Positions 8,197 through 16,571 of a stretch of DNA of 35,242 bases are shown piece by piece. How positions within the stretch are numbered: the stretch's first letter is position 1; the number at the start of each line of letters is the position of its first letter. Source of the DNA: Chloroflexota bacterium (GTDB lineage: Bacteria; Chloroflexota; Anaerolineae; Aggregatilineales; Phototrophicaceae); the NCBI GenBank assembly GCA_026707225.1, contig JAPOXG010000047.1, positions 1 to 35,242 of the forward strand, given 5' to 3'. The notes beneath the pieces were generated by a model. It was not told the origin of the DNA. It ran no database searches and saw only the letters and a program-made list of their open reading frames with translations. The translations under genes and the position numbers were made by a program.

Positions 8197-9149
8197 CGAA
8201 CGATCCTCGCCTTCACCAGTTGCCGAAAGAAATACAGCGTGAACAGCACCGACAAGAAGACAGTGATCCAGGACATCGCGCTGCCCAAGCCAAACTTCGT
8301 GTCCTCAATCGCCAAGCGCGTGATGTAGGTCCAGAGCATTTCGGTGCGCCGCGCGGGTCCGCCGTCTGTCATGATGCGGACGATATCAAACGCGCGCGCA
8401 ATATCCAACGACATGATTGTCAATGCGATATAGGAAAAAGGCGCCAGCAGCGGGAAAGTAATAAATCGGAATTTCTGCCAGCCCGATGCGCCATCCACCT
8501 CCGCCGCCTCAAATGTCTCCGTCGGTAGAGACAGGGTGCCCGCCAAAAGTATGATCGTCATCACCGGAATGTTCATCCAAATCGAAGCGATGATGATCGT
8601 GATCATGCCCAGCGGCACATCCACCAGCCAGGCGATTTGCCCCTGTTCCTGGATCAGCCCAACGCTGATCAAGAAGTTATTGACCAATCCGACATTGGCA
8701 TTGAAGAACCAACGAAACTGCATGCCTACCAAAATAGGCGCGAACATCATCGGCACCATCAAGAGCGTGCGCAACACGCTTTGCCCCACCGTTACTCGCG
8801 ACAATAGCTGCGACAGCGCCATCGAAATCACATAGCTTACATTCACCGTTACAGCCAAAAACACAATGGTGTTCAACAGCGAACGCCAGAAGATATCGTC
8901 GTTCAGCAATTTCTGATAATTGCGGAGCGCTCTCGCGGTCGTGAAGTTTAGGCTGTTCGGCTTCAGCAGCTCGTATGGCGTAAAGCTGACGTACAGCGAG
9001 TAGAGCAAAGGAAAGCCGACCACCAGGAGGATCAGAATTGCCGCCGGCAAGATCAACGAATAGGGGAAAAAGCCAGCTTCAATTCGGCTGACTTCGACCG
9101 GGCGCGTCGCGGCGCCTTGCCCGAGCGGGCTATTGGAATCGGCGGCCAT
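8193..9149 (-). CDS. Sugar ABC transporter permease, MalF/UgpA type
   Basis: The 318-residue product has a cytoplasmic N-terminal tail of about 30 residues, then six predicted transmembrane helices and the coupling loop ETFEAAEVDGASGWQKFRFI with the conserved EAA and G. MalF-type features include the LLYSLYVSFTPYELL segment after the first helix and the TDGGPARRTEMLWTYI loop near the C-terminus. It pairs with the MalG-type protein. The binding-protein gene lies 196 bases upstream, separated by a hairpin. The substrate is unknown but is presumably processed by the IclR-linked enzymes, since the operon is preceded by operator pair III. Confidence 0.92.
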   Translation of the reverse strand: MAADSNSPLGQGAATRPVEVSRIEAGFFPYSLILPAAILILLVVGFPLLYSLYVSFTPYELLKPNSLNFTTARALRNYQKLLNDDIFWRSLLNTIVFLAVTVNVSYVISMALSQLLSRVTVGQSVLRTLLMVPMMFAPILVGMQFRWFFNANVGLVNNFLISVGLIQEQGQIAWLVDVPLGMITIIIASIWMNIPVMTIILLAGTLSLPTETFEAAEVDGASGWQKFRFITFPLLAPFSYIALTIMSLDIARAFDIVRIMTDGGPARRTEMLWTYITRLAIEDTKFGLGSAMSWITVFLSVLFTLYFFRQLVKARIVR

Positions 9150-9291
9150 GTCAATAATGCACAGATCTACGGGCCGTTCCTATCGGAAGCCTTGCCAGCA
9201 TAACTATGTCTCAATGTCACCCACATTCTGCCGCTCTACCGGGAACTTAGAAGCGGACGGAATGCAGACGTCTATCATTCTGCGTAACCCC

Positions 9292-9311
9292 CTCCCCCAA
9301 TATCGGGGGAG
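9292..9311 (-). promoter_or_regulatory. Intercistronic hairpin between binding protein and permeases
   Basis: CTCCCCC (9292-9298), a six-base loop, then GGGGGAG (9305-9311) gives a perfect 7-bp GC-rich stem about 35 nt after the binding-protein stop. No T-run follows on the minus strand, so it is more likely an mRNA-stabilising or partial-termination element than a full terminator. The rest of 9150-9345 shows no gene. Confidence 0.55.
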
Positions 9312-9345
9312 AGGATTCGTGATCGAAGACTATTGACGCAACCCG

Positions 9346-10701
9346 CTAGTAATATCCGGCGTCGGCCATCATTTCGCGGGTTTCTTCCGCGGCCGCATCC
9401 AATCCTTCTTGCGCCCCGACATCACCCAGGATGATCGCTTGCAGATGGGGATAGAAGATGTTGGAGAAGGGGATCCACTCAGCGATCAGCGGCGGCGTTT
9501 TGAAATCTTCGCCCACCTGGATGCGCGCCAGCTCCAGCCGCTCGCGATCCAGCGGATTCTCGGCATCGGCGGCGTCAGTGATGATGCGGTCCCAAACATC
9601 GCCGCGCGTCGGCAAGAAGCCCAGCAGCGCCTCTTCATAAGCGACGCGCTCGGAAGACAGGAATTTGATCAGCTGAACGCCCGCTTGCGGATTGGGCGCC
9701 GTTGCCGGGACGGAGAAGGCATGCGCGCCGGCCCAACCGGATGGACGCACCGCGTCGCCCCCAACAGACAGACCGGTGAATCCGCGCGCCAAGCCGAAGT
9801 TGCCGGCGACCGCGCAGGAATCCGCATCCTGGAAGTAGGCGTACCAGCCGTACCACTCCAGCTTGATGGCGACATCGTTGTTGCAGAAGTACTGGGCAAC
9901 GCCATCCCAGAGCAGCGAAGTCGTATCGGACGGGATGATGCCATCCGCGTACCAGCCGGCCAGCAATTCGGCAACGGCAACACCGATGTCGTCATTGAAG
10001 GACGGTTGATAATTCTCGTCAAATAGCGAGCCGCCGCTGGCGAAGTGCATCTCATAGAAGCGGCCCGTCAGCGCCTCTTCCTTGCCCGCCAGCGTATAAC
10101 CCAGGCTGCTATGACCGTTTTCGACGAAGAAACGAGCTTGCCGATCAATCTGTTCCAGGTCCGTCGGCACGGTAAGCGCCTCGCCCGTCGCGTCCATATA
10201 GGCGGCGGCGATCGCCTCGTCCTCGTAGAGATCCTTACGATAGTGGATCGGGCTGATATCAGCGTGACGCGGAATCAAATAGAGGTTGCCGCCAATGGTG
10301 GCCGCATCGAGGATGGCGGGGCTGAAAGGCGCCAGCTCATCTTCACTGAAGTAATCTTGCAGCGGCAGCAGGAAGGGCGTGTACTGGGCTACGAAGCTGG
10401 TGTGATCCCAAGCCACGTCATAATCAGCCGCGCCTGTGGCGAAGTCGACCTTCAGCTTCTGATCAATGGCGAAACCATCAAGCAAGGCGACAATTTCGAC
10501 GGTGGCGCCTGTCGCCTCTTCAAAGACGGCAATGGCATCGTACATCACTTCGTACTGCCCGCCGCCGATATTAGCCATCCTTATGGTGATGCCAGACAAA
10601 TCCATATCCAGGCCAGCGTACTGCGGTTCGTCCTGCCCGCGAACGACGAAAGCGCTAACCAGCGCCAGCATCACCAACATCAGTAAAAGTTTGCGTAACA
10701 T
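9346..10701 (-). CDS. Sugar ABC transporter solute-binding protein, family 1
   Basis: The 451-residue product begins MLRKLLLMLVMLALVSAFVV, a Sec signal peptide that probably ends at VRG before QDEP. There is no lipobox cysteine. The mature part has the SBP family 1 pattern: ITIRMANIGGGQYEVMYDAI at the start, DYDVAWDHTSFVAQYTPFLLPLQDYF after the first lobe crossover, and a C-terminal helix with EETREMMADAGYY. The ATG at 10701 is chosen because the signal peptide starts there and AGAGGAG precedes it by ten bases; an upstream in-frame start at 10758 would bury the signal. It is first in the permease operon and lies behind operator pair III. Confidence 0.92.
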   Translation of the reverse strand: MLRKLLLMLVMLALVSAFVVRGQDEPQYAGLDMDLSGITIRMANIGGGQYEVMYDAIAVFEEATGATVEIVALLDGFAIDQKLKVDFATGAADYDVAWDHTSFVAQYTPFLLPLQDYFSEDELAPFSPAILDAATIGGNLYLIPRHADISPIHYRKDLYEDEAIAAAYMDATGEALTVPTDLEQIDRQARFFVENGHSSLGYTLAGKEEALTGRFYEMHFASGGSLFDENYQPSFNDDIGVAVAELLAGWYADGIIPSDTTSLLWDGVAQYFCNNDVAIKLEWYGWYAYFQDADSCAVAGNFGLARGFTGLSVGGDAVRPSGWAGAHAFSVPATAPNPQAGVQLIKFLSSERVAYEEALLGFLPTRGDVWDRIITDAADAENPLDRERLELARIQVGEDFKTPPLIAEWIPFSNIFYPHLQAIILGDVGAQEGLDAAAEETREMMADAGYY

Positions 10702-10840
10702 AATTGATCTGCTCCTCTCTGCTGTCGATTTGCAAGTTACCGAAAGATCCTGCTTCACTTTGCCAACGTCGCCTTTCTCCTACCCGAGCGCCATCTGGAG
10801 AAAATCTCGCTAACTCGGTTCGGCCAATTAACTCGGGGAC

Positions 10841-10868
10841 AGTATAACGAATTTTGCATACAAAACAA
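10841..10868 (-). promoter_or_regulatory. Candidate promoter of the first importer operon
   Basis: TTGTTT (10868-10863), 16 bases and TATACT (10846-10841) on the minus strand. Operator cores lie in the spacer and just upstream of the -35 box. The leader to the ATG at 10701 would be about 130 nt. The -35 box is weak, so confidence is moderate. Confidence 0.5.
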
Positions 10869-10884
10869 CTTTTTGCAAGCAAAA
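10852..10884. promoter_or_regulatory. Tandem operator pair III
   Basis: TTTTGCATACAAAA (10852-10865) and TTTTGCAAGCAAAA (10871-10884), again 19 bp start to start. The second is identical to the core at 5218-5231. The pair places the importer operon under the same regulator as the enzyme genes. Unlike pairs I and II, it overlaps the -35 box and spacer instead of the -10 box. Confidence 0.7.
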
Positions 10885-10925
10885 ACCGGTCGTCAGTACC
10901 ATCCGTCTGCGAGCTTGATCCGTCA

Positions 10926-10987
10926 CTGTTACCGGCGCGACAGTAACAGGCAGTCTTGATGCAAACGCCGATCTCACGCCGCGTGAG
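10926..10987. repeat. Two inverted repeats downstream of the dehydrogenase gene
   Basis: CTGTTAC (10926-10932) and GTAACAG (10943-10949) form a perfect 7-bp inverted repeat around a ten-base loop. CTCACG-CCG-CGTGAG (10973-10987) forms a second hairpin. Both follow the stop of the dehydrogenase gene at 11005 on the minus strand and could end its transcript, though no T-run follows. Apart from these, operator pair III and its promoter, 10702-11004 holds nothing that I recognise. Confidence 0.35.
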
Positions 10988-11004
10988 CGCAGCAGCACCG
11001 TCGA

Positions 11005-11991
11005 TCAAATTTTTTGACCAGATCGGGCCGCGGGACGTCCGCGCGGATTGTTGACGGGCGAAATGGGCCGTTCGCCTTGCAGCACGGCGGCAACGTTTTC
11101 GGCGCACAGATGGCGCGCCGCCATGCGACTCTCGCGCGTGCCACCGCCGATATGCGGCGTCAGACAGACATTTGGCATTTGCAGCAGCGCGGGATGTACC
11201 TCCGGTTCAAACTCAAACACGTCCAGCGCCGCGCCAGCGATTTTGCCGTCTTGCAGCGCATCAACCAGTGCCTGCTCATGCACCACCGGACCCCGCGCCA
11301 TATTGATCAAGAAAGCGTTTGGTTTCATTTGCGCCAGTTTCTTGGCGTCAATCAGATGATGCGTGCTCGCCGTGAGCGGCGTATGCAAAGTAACCACATC
11401 GGCCTCAGTCAGGAGATCGTCAAGCATCCGAAATTTTGCGTCCGCCGAAGTCGCGCTGCTGTGATAAATGACTCGCATATCAAATGCTTTGGCGCGTCGA
11501 GCGACTGCTTTGCCGATGCGGCCATATCCGATAATGCCAAGTGTCTTTCCCGCCAGCAGCGCGCCATCCCAGATGCCTGGCTGGAAACCATCGTTTGGCC
11601 AGCGCCCCGAGCGCACATATTGGTCCGCAGCATTGATGCCGCGCAACAGGTTCAACATCAGGGCCATGGCGCAATCGGCTGTTGACGCCACAAACGCGTC
11701 CGGCACATTCGTCGCCCACACGCCGCGTTGTTCCATCAGCTTTAGATCAAGATTGTTGACGCCGATCGCCACGTTGGCGACCACCTTTAACCGAGGAGCG
11801 ACACTTAATAATTCCGCATCCACTGTCAACTCCGCCTGATTGATGATGCCGTGCAGTGTCGGAGCGTGGCGCAGTACCGTCTCGCGCGACATAAGCCGTC
11901 CACCAGCTGGACCCTGAATGACTTCAGCGATGCCCGCCAGCGACTGTAGCGCGATTTGTGGTACCGCATTAGTAATCAATACCTTATACAT
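11005..11991 (-). CDS. D-isomer-specific 2-hydroxyacid dehydrogenase
   Basis: The 328-residue product has the split catalytic domain and central NAD(P)-binding domain of the family. The nucleotide loop is GKTLGIIGYGRIGKAVARRA. The catalytic set is visible: arginine in INMARGPVV, the glutamate in DVFEFEPEVHPALL, and histidine in LTPHIGGGT. It would reduce or oxidise a 2-keto or 2-hydroxy acid such as glyoxylate, hydroxypyruvate or a keto-gluconate. The ATG at 11991 starts the family's first strand (MYKVLITN); a longer frame from 12066 would begin upstream of the likely promoter. It appears to be its own transcription unit, beyond the IclR operators. Confidence 0.9.
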   Translation of the reverse strand: MYKVLITNAVPQIALQSLAGIAEVIQGPAGGRLMSRETVLRHAPTLHGIINQAELTVDAELLSVAPRLKVVANVAIGVNNLDLKLMEQRGVWATNVPDAFVASTADCAMALMLNLLRGINAADQYVRSGRWPNDGFQPGIWDGALLAGKTLGIIGYGRIGKAVARRAKAFDMRVIYHSSATSADAKFRMLDDLLTEADVVTLHTPLTASTHHLIDAKKLAQMKPNAFLINMARGPVVHEQALVDALQDGKIAGAALDVFEFEPEVHPALLQMPNVCLTPHIGGGTRESRMAARHLCAENVAAVLQGERPISPVNNPRGRPAARSGQKI

Positions 11992-12033
11992 GGTCACATG
12001 TCGCCGTTCGCCGCGAAGCTTTTCTCGCGCGCT

Positions 12034-12062
12034 ATTATACAGTCCCAGTCGCTCTGTGTTGC
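12034..12062 (-). promoter_or_regulatory. Candidate promoter of the 2-hydroxyacid dehydrogenase gene
   Basis: A consensus TATAAT lies at 12039-12034 on the minus strand, 17 bases after GCAACA (12062-12057), a poor -35 box. Transcription would start near 12027 and give a leader of about 36 nt, which supports the start codon at 11991. Confidence 0.4.
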
Positions 12063-12087
12063 GCAACGGTGGTCGTCAGTTCTTCTT

Positions 12088-12474
12088 TCAAACGTAGAAA
12101 GTTCGGTCACTTGGCACAGACCGCAAGCCCGGGTGCTTCGACAGAACGGCCTCATCCAGGTCAAAGCCTAGGCCGGGACGATCGGGCAGCACAAAATATC
12201 CCGCATCGATGGGCAGCGCGTCGGACAGAGAGCTATCGCGCCAGGCGGCATCCTTGACCATAAACTCCTGCCGAAAGAAGTTGGGAATGGTCGCAATCGT
12301 GTGTGCCGATGACAAATTGCCCGACATGCTGACAGGCCGCTTCGATCAGCGGGGAGCCGGGCCAGTTGGTAGCTTCCCCCAGCCATGAATGCCGGCTTCG
12401 GTCTCGACCTTTACCAGCGTCCAATTGTATTTGATGCCTTCGACAAGATAGGTTTTAACAGCGGAGATATTCAT
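12088..12474 (-). pseudogene. Broken mandelate racemase/enolase-family gene
   Basis: The first frame, from ATG at 12474, gives the capping-domain N-terminus MNISAVKTYLVEGIKYNWTL and reaches ETEAGIHGWG. A missing base in the run at 12376-12380 then shifts the frame; the next frame continues EATNWPGSPLIEAACQHVGQFVIG. Near 12299-12309 it jumps to the family's C-terminus (AHTIATIPNFFRQEFMVKD, then PDRPGLGFDLDEAVL), ending at 12088. Some 230 codons of barrel with the lysine, metal-ligand and histidine residues are absent. The parent was probably a sugar-acid dehydratase of the galactonate dehydratase type. The ATG overlaps the P450 stop as TGATG, so it was once coupled to that gene. Confidence 0.82.
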
Positions 12475-13691
12475 CAGGCTTGGTCGAATTGGATTGGCAG
12501 CGACTTCAAGCCACGGAATAGAGCGCTGTTCCATCGCAAATTTTCCCGAGCCAATCGGATGCCTCGCAATCTCCGCAGAAGCGCGCGAATCGCGGTCGAC
12601 GCTTCGAGCCGGCCGAGGGGCGCGCCCACGCAGAAATGCGGTCCATAGCCGAAAGCCAGGTGCTTATTCGGCGAACGCGTGATGTCGAGCGCATCGGGGT
12701 CGGAAAACTGAGCTGGATCACGGTTGGCGGCGCCGAGAAACTGCATGATCAGCTGACCTTGCTTGATGACCATGTCGCCGATTCTCACGTCCCGGGTGGC
12801 GATGCGGCGGTTTCGCTGGAACGGTCCTTCGTAACGCAGAAATTCCTCGGTCGCCGAAGCGCCCAAAGCGGGACTGTCGCGCAACAGTCTCAATTGATCA
12901 GGATGCTGAAGCAAGGCGTACATGCCGTTGGCGATCAGATAGGTTGTCGTCTCATGCCCGCCGATCAGAATCGTCACACAGCTCGAAACCATCTCTTCCT
13001 CGGTCAGCTTGTCCCCTTCAAGCTCCGCCAGCACCAGGGCGGTGATTAGATCGTCTTCGGGCTGGCGTCGACGCTTGGCGTAGATGTCACGGAAGTATTG
13101 CTGCATGGATAGCAAAGCGTCCTGTGAATTTAGTAGGACTTCGGCACTGGGCTTCGGCGTCGCCATGAACCCAACAATTTCGCGCGACCACGCTTTGAAC
13201 TTAGGATGGTCTTCTACCGGAATGCCCATCATTTCGGCGATCACCGTGACCGGCAGCGGATACGAGAAATCCCAAATCACATCCATCTCGCCGTGATTGA
13301 TCTGCTCATCAATTAGCCGCTCGACGATATCCTCGATATAGGCTTCCATCTTGCGAACGGCGCGCGGTGTGAAAGCCATGTGCACCAGTTTGCGCATTCT
13401 CGTATGGTCAGGCGGATCGACGTTGATGAGCCCCTGCGAATAATGACGCACCAGCGGTTCCACCTTCTCCCAAAGCGGTTCGGGCAAGTCCATCGTGGCA
13501 GTCAACCGCCCCAGGCTGGTAAAGGTCTGATAATCCTGCAGCGTCCACGCAATGTCGTCATAACGGGTCAGCATCCAGCAGCCCCAGGCGTCGCTCCAGT
13601 AAACCGGGGCTTCGCGCCGCAACTGGTGATAAACCGGATACGGGTTTTGATTGAACGCTTCCGATGTGAGGGCGCTGTCAAATTGCCCCAT
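12474..13691 (-). CDS. Cytochrome P450
   Basis: The 405-residue product is a soluble bacterial-type P450. Visible motifs are the I-helix GGHETT (244-249) for oxygen activation, the K-helix E283-x-x-R286, and the haem loop FGYGPHFCVG with the thiolate ligand C354. There is no membrane anchor and no fused reductase, and no ferredoxin or ferredoxin reductase gene lies in the window, so redox partners must be elsewhere. It is 18 bases after a sialidase-like gene and was coupled to the broken enolase-family gene. P450s in carbohydrate clusters are known to demethylate methylated sugars; whether this one does so is speculation. Confidence 0.92.
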   Translation of the reverse strand: MGQFDSALTSEAFNQNPYPVYHQLRREAPVYWSDAWGCWMLTRYDDIAWTLQDYQTFTSLGRLTATMDLPEPLWEKVEPLVRHYSQGLINVDPPDHTRMRKLVHMAFTPRAVRKMEAYIEDIVERLIDEQINHGEMDVIWDFSYPLPVTVIAEMMGIPVEDHPKFKAWSREIVGFMATPKPSAEVLLNSQDALLSMQQYFRDIYAKRRRQPEDDLITALVLAELEGDKLTEEEMVSSCVTILIGGHETTTYLIANGMYALLQHPDQLRLLRDSPALGASATEEFLRYEGPFQRNRRIATRDVRIGDMVIKQGQLIMQFLGAANRDPAQFSDPDALDITRSPNKHLAFGYGPHFCVGAPLGRLEASTAIRALLRRLRGIRLARENLRWNSALFRGLKSLPIQFDQA

Positions 13692-13709
13692 ATTTGCCGT
13701 CCCGCGTTT

Positions 13710-15542
13710 CTAGGACAAGTCCGAAAGGAAATTGCCGATGACCTCGAAGGTTCGCAGAGCCCGATCATAAATGCGCAGCGAGCGTAGACCCGAAGCGATG
13801 ACCACCCGCTGCGCATCGGCTGCGGCGGGCGCGTGATCTTGCCTGCCCATACTGCCGGGCGCAATGATCGGGTTCTTGTCGGCGCTATTCACATGGCGCA
13901 GAGCCGAGTTAAAGCGCCCCCAGCCAAACTGTCTGAATGCGCCGCCGTCGCACAAAACACCGTCAACCACGAAGGAAATGATCTTGGGCCCGCCATCGAC
14001 GACAACCGCCAGGTGATGCCGCGCGCCCGCTTCCAGCACATCGGGATCGCAGTCCCAGCGGCTCTCGCTTCGCCCGTCATTCAGGATGATCTCCACGGCG
14101 CCACTGGCGCTAGACTGCAGTGCCCAGCCCTGGCCGCTTTGGGCGCGCGCATCCAACAGCGTTTCACCGCCATCCAGTTGATCCAACTCCAGCCAAACTT
14201 CAACGGTAAATCCGGAACGCAAGTCCTTTGTGCCATAATCGGGACGTTGGTGATCGCGCGTGTTGAAAGGGGGCAAGGGTGGAATCGTCACATGATCATC
14301 AGAAGCGTCGGCGCTATTCCAATCCAATATGCAACCCTCGGTCAACTGCGGACTGCCGTCACTTAGTTGACTCCACATCCCTTCGAGCAAGGCAGGGTCC
14401 AACTGATGGACGCGCGCTTTATCCTTCTGCGTTTCCACCAGGTAATAGCAGCCGTTTTCCTCTACCAGATCAGGATAGCTCATGCGGACATAGCTGTCGT
14501 CGTCATAGAGCGCGATTTCCGGCTGTGACCAGCGAATGACGCGTCCTTCATCCGAGTCGACTTCAACACCACCGCAGAGCCAGACGGGATTCCGATCTTC
14601 GTACCAGTTGCCGCCGTGGTTGTGGAACCAATATAGATAATTGCCATTCTCGCATTTCCAGGCGAAGTTGGCCGCGCGCGGATGCTTCATCATACGACCA
14701 TTGGCAAAACGCTTGTAAGCGGGCTCTGTCCAGGTCCGGCCGCAATCGCGGCTGTAGGCGAAGGCAGGATGTCCATCGATCGTGCGATAGACGCTGTAGA
14801 TTGAGTTGTCACTGAGTACGACGTAGCTATGTTCTTCGGCGATCGGGCCGCCCCCGGTCGGCGCGCGCAAACCTGCGTCGCCATCGGGCAAAGTCTCCCA
14901 GACAATTCTTTCCGGGTCCGATTGCGTCATGATGTTCTCGCTTCGCAGCAAGACGCCTTCCGAGCGCGTGAAGAATCCATGACCAAGGCCGCCAACTTTA
15001 TGCAGCGAAATATAGGCCGCGCCTTCAAGGATGAACGGCTTGCCTACATTCCAGAAGTAACGGATCTCGCCACCGTAAGGATTTTCCCGGTCGATCGCCA
15101 TCTCGCGCACGGGCGCATTGTGGCGTTTAGCCGACCAGCTCCGGCCATGATCATCGCTGTACTTGAAGACGAAATAACCCTGCGAATCCACGCGGAAGCA
15201 TTTTCCATCTTTGTACGGTGGGTCATCCGCAATTACATGGCGGCGGTCATCGGTATTGTGATTGTAAAAGAGGTAAATGCGCCCGCTAGGCACTTTGAGA
15301 GGGGCCGCGTAAGAGGCTTCGGGACCATCGGCCGGTTCCACATCCACGGGCGCAGACCAGGTTCGCCCCTGATCAATGCTGCGAGTGGCAATGACATGCT
15401 GACCCGATGCGCCTTCGACGCCGCCTCCGGTGGTTAACGTACACAGCCAGGCGCCGTCATCGGTCTTGACCACATAAGGTTGGTCACTGTAACGCTCGGT
15501 AGGGATTTCGAATCCACTAGCAATATGTCGATTGTCCGGCAT
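13710..15542 (-). CDS. Sialidase-like Asp-box protein with C-terminal LamG-like domain
   Basis: The 610-residue product has three Asp-box (BNR) repeats: SIDQGRTW (55-62), SDDHGRSW (129-136) and SRDCGRTW (264-271), marking a six-bladed propeller of the sialidase superfamily. From about residue 435 a concanavalin/LamG-like beta-sandwich follows (GFTVEVWLEL, HHLAVVVDGG, LRSLRIYDRAL). There is no signal peptide, so it is predicted to be cytoplasmic. The classic YRIP motif of true sialidases is not seen, although an arginine in YRTIDG lies at a plausible place. It may be a glycosidase or lyase acting on imported oligosaccharides. GAGG precedes the ATG by eight to ten bases. Confidence 0.82.
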   Translation of the reverse strand: MPDNRHIASGFEIPTERYSDQPYVVKTDDGAWLCTLTTGGGVEGASGQHVIATRSIDQGRTWSAPVDVEPADGPEASYAAPLKVPSGRIYLFYNHNTDDRRHVIADDPPYKDGKCFRVDSQGYFVFKYSDDHGRSWSAKRHNAPVREMAIDRENPYGGEIRYFWNVGKPFILEGAAYISLHKVGGLGHGFFTRSEGVLLRSENIMTQSDPERIVWETLPDGDAGLRAPTGGGPIAEEHSYVVLSDNSIYSVYRTIDGHPAFAYSRDCGRTWTEPAYKRFANGRMMKHPRAANFAWKCENGNYLYWFHNHGGNWYEDRNPVWLCGGVEVDSDEGRVIRWSQPEIALYDDDSYVRMSYPDLVEENGCYYLVETQKDKARVHQLDPALLEGMWSQLSDGSPQLTEGCILDWNSADASDDHVTIPPLPPFNTRDHQRPDYGTKDLRSGFTVEVWLELDQLDGGETLLDARAQSGQGWALQSSASGAVEIILNDGRSESRWDCDPDVLEAGARHHLAVVVDGGPKIISFVVDGVLCDGGAFRQFGWGRFNSALRHVNSADKNPIIAPGSMGRQDHAPAAADAQRVVIASGLRSLRIYDRALRTFEVIGNFLSDLS

Positions 15543-15551
15543 GATAAATCC

Positions 15552-16565
15552 TCAATCCTCAAGTCCCTGTAATTCCAGCTCTTCGACGAAATGACACGCG
15601 GAAGTATGGCCCGGCGCGATCTCTATCAAAGGCGGTTCCTGCTCCCGGCATATCGGCTCGGCATAGGGACAGCGTGGATGAAAGTAACAGCCGGGCGGTG
15701 GATTCGCGGGGTCCGGCAATTCGCCTTCAATACCGCCGGTCTCTGGCAAGGGCCGGTCCGGGTCCGGTCGCGGGATAGCAGACAACAGCGCTTCCGTATA
15801 GGGGTGTCGCGGGCTGGTAAACAGCGCTTGCGTCGGCGCCTGCTCCACCAGCTTGCCCACATACATCACCGCGACTTCATCCGACACATGCTCGACAACG
15901 CTTAGATCGTGGGCGATAAACAGATACGTCAGTTTAAACTCTTCCTGCAAATCCTTCAGCAAATTCAAAATCTGCGCTTGCACTGAGACATCTAGTGCCG
16001 AGACCGCCTCGTCACAAACGATCAACTGCGGATTAATGCTCAACGCGCGAGCGATCCCTATCCTTTGCCGTTGGCCGCCGCTAAAGGCGTGGGGAAAGCG
16101 CTTCATATAGCGGACATCCATGCCGACCAGTTCCAGCACTGTGCGAACGCGGTCTTCAAGCGCCTTTCCCGCTGCGATTCTATTGATGCGCAGGGGTTCG
16201 CTGACAATATCGAAGACGGTTTTTCGCGGGTCCAGGCTGGAATACGGATCTTGAAATATCATCTGCATATGCTTGCGGAATTCACGCATTTCGCGTCTAC
16301 TCAATTGCGCCAGGTCAGTCGTCACTCCTTCATGATGAAACAGGATTTCACCTGCCGTCAGGTCTATGGCACGCAAGACACAACGACCCAATGTCGTTTT
16401 GCCCGAGCCTGATTCGCCAACCAAGCCCAGAGTGCGCCCCCTGCTGATGCTCAAACTCACATGGTCGACGGCGCGCACATGCCCAACGACGCGCCGCAGC
16501 AAGCCCTCCTCTATCGGAAAGTACTTCGTCAGTCCCCGCACGTCCAGCAGACTGGAGCCGCTCAT
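15552..16565 (-). CDS. Oligopeptide/dipeptide ABC transporter ATPase, OppF/DppF type
   Basis: The 337-residue product has Walker A GESGSGKTT (50-58), signature FSGGQRQRIG (about 165-174) and Walker B LIVCDEAVSAL. The C-terminal oligopeptide-transporter extension includes a cysteine-rich stretch (GCYFHPRCPYAEPIC) typical of DppD/DppF proteins. It powers the permease pair at 19042-21188 with the ATPase at 18050. Its gene is displaced from the other transporter genes by a sialidase-like gene and is followed, after nine bases, by another. This interleaving suggests that import and hydrolysis are expressed together. Confidence 0.93.
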   Translation of the reverse strand: MSGSSLLDVRGLTKYFPIEEGLLRRVVGHVRAVDHVSLSISRGRTLGLVGESGSGKTTLGRCVLRAIDLTAGEILFHHEGVTTDLAQLSRREMREFRKHMQMIFQDPYSSLDPRKTVFDIVSEPLRINRIAAGKALEDRVRTVLELVGMDVRYMKRFPHAFSGGQRQRIGIARALSINPQLIVCDEAVSALDVSVQAQILNLLKDLQEEFKLTYLFIAHDLSVVEHVSDEVAVMYVGKLVEQAPTQALFTSPRHPYTEALLSAIPRPDPDRPLPETGGIEGELPDPANPPPGCYFHPRCPYAEPICREQEPPLIEIAPGHTSACHFVEELELQGLED

Positions 16566-16571
16566 GCCTTT

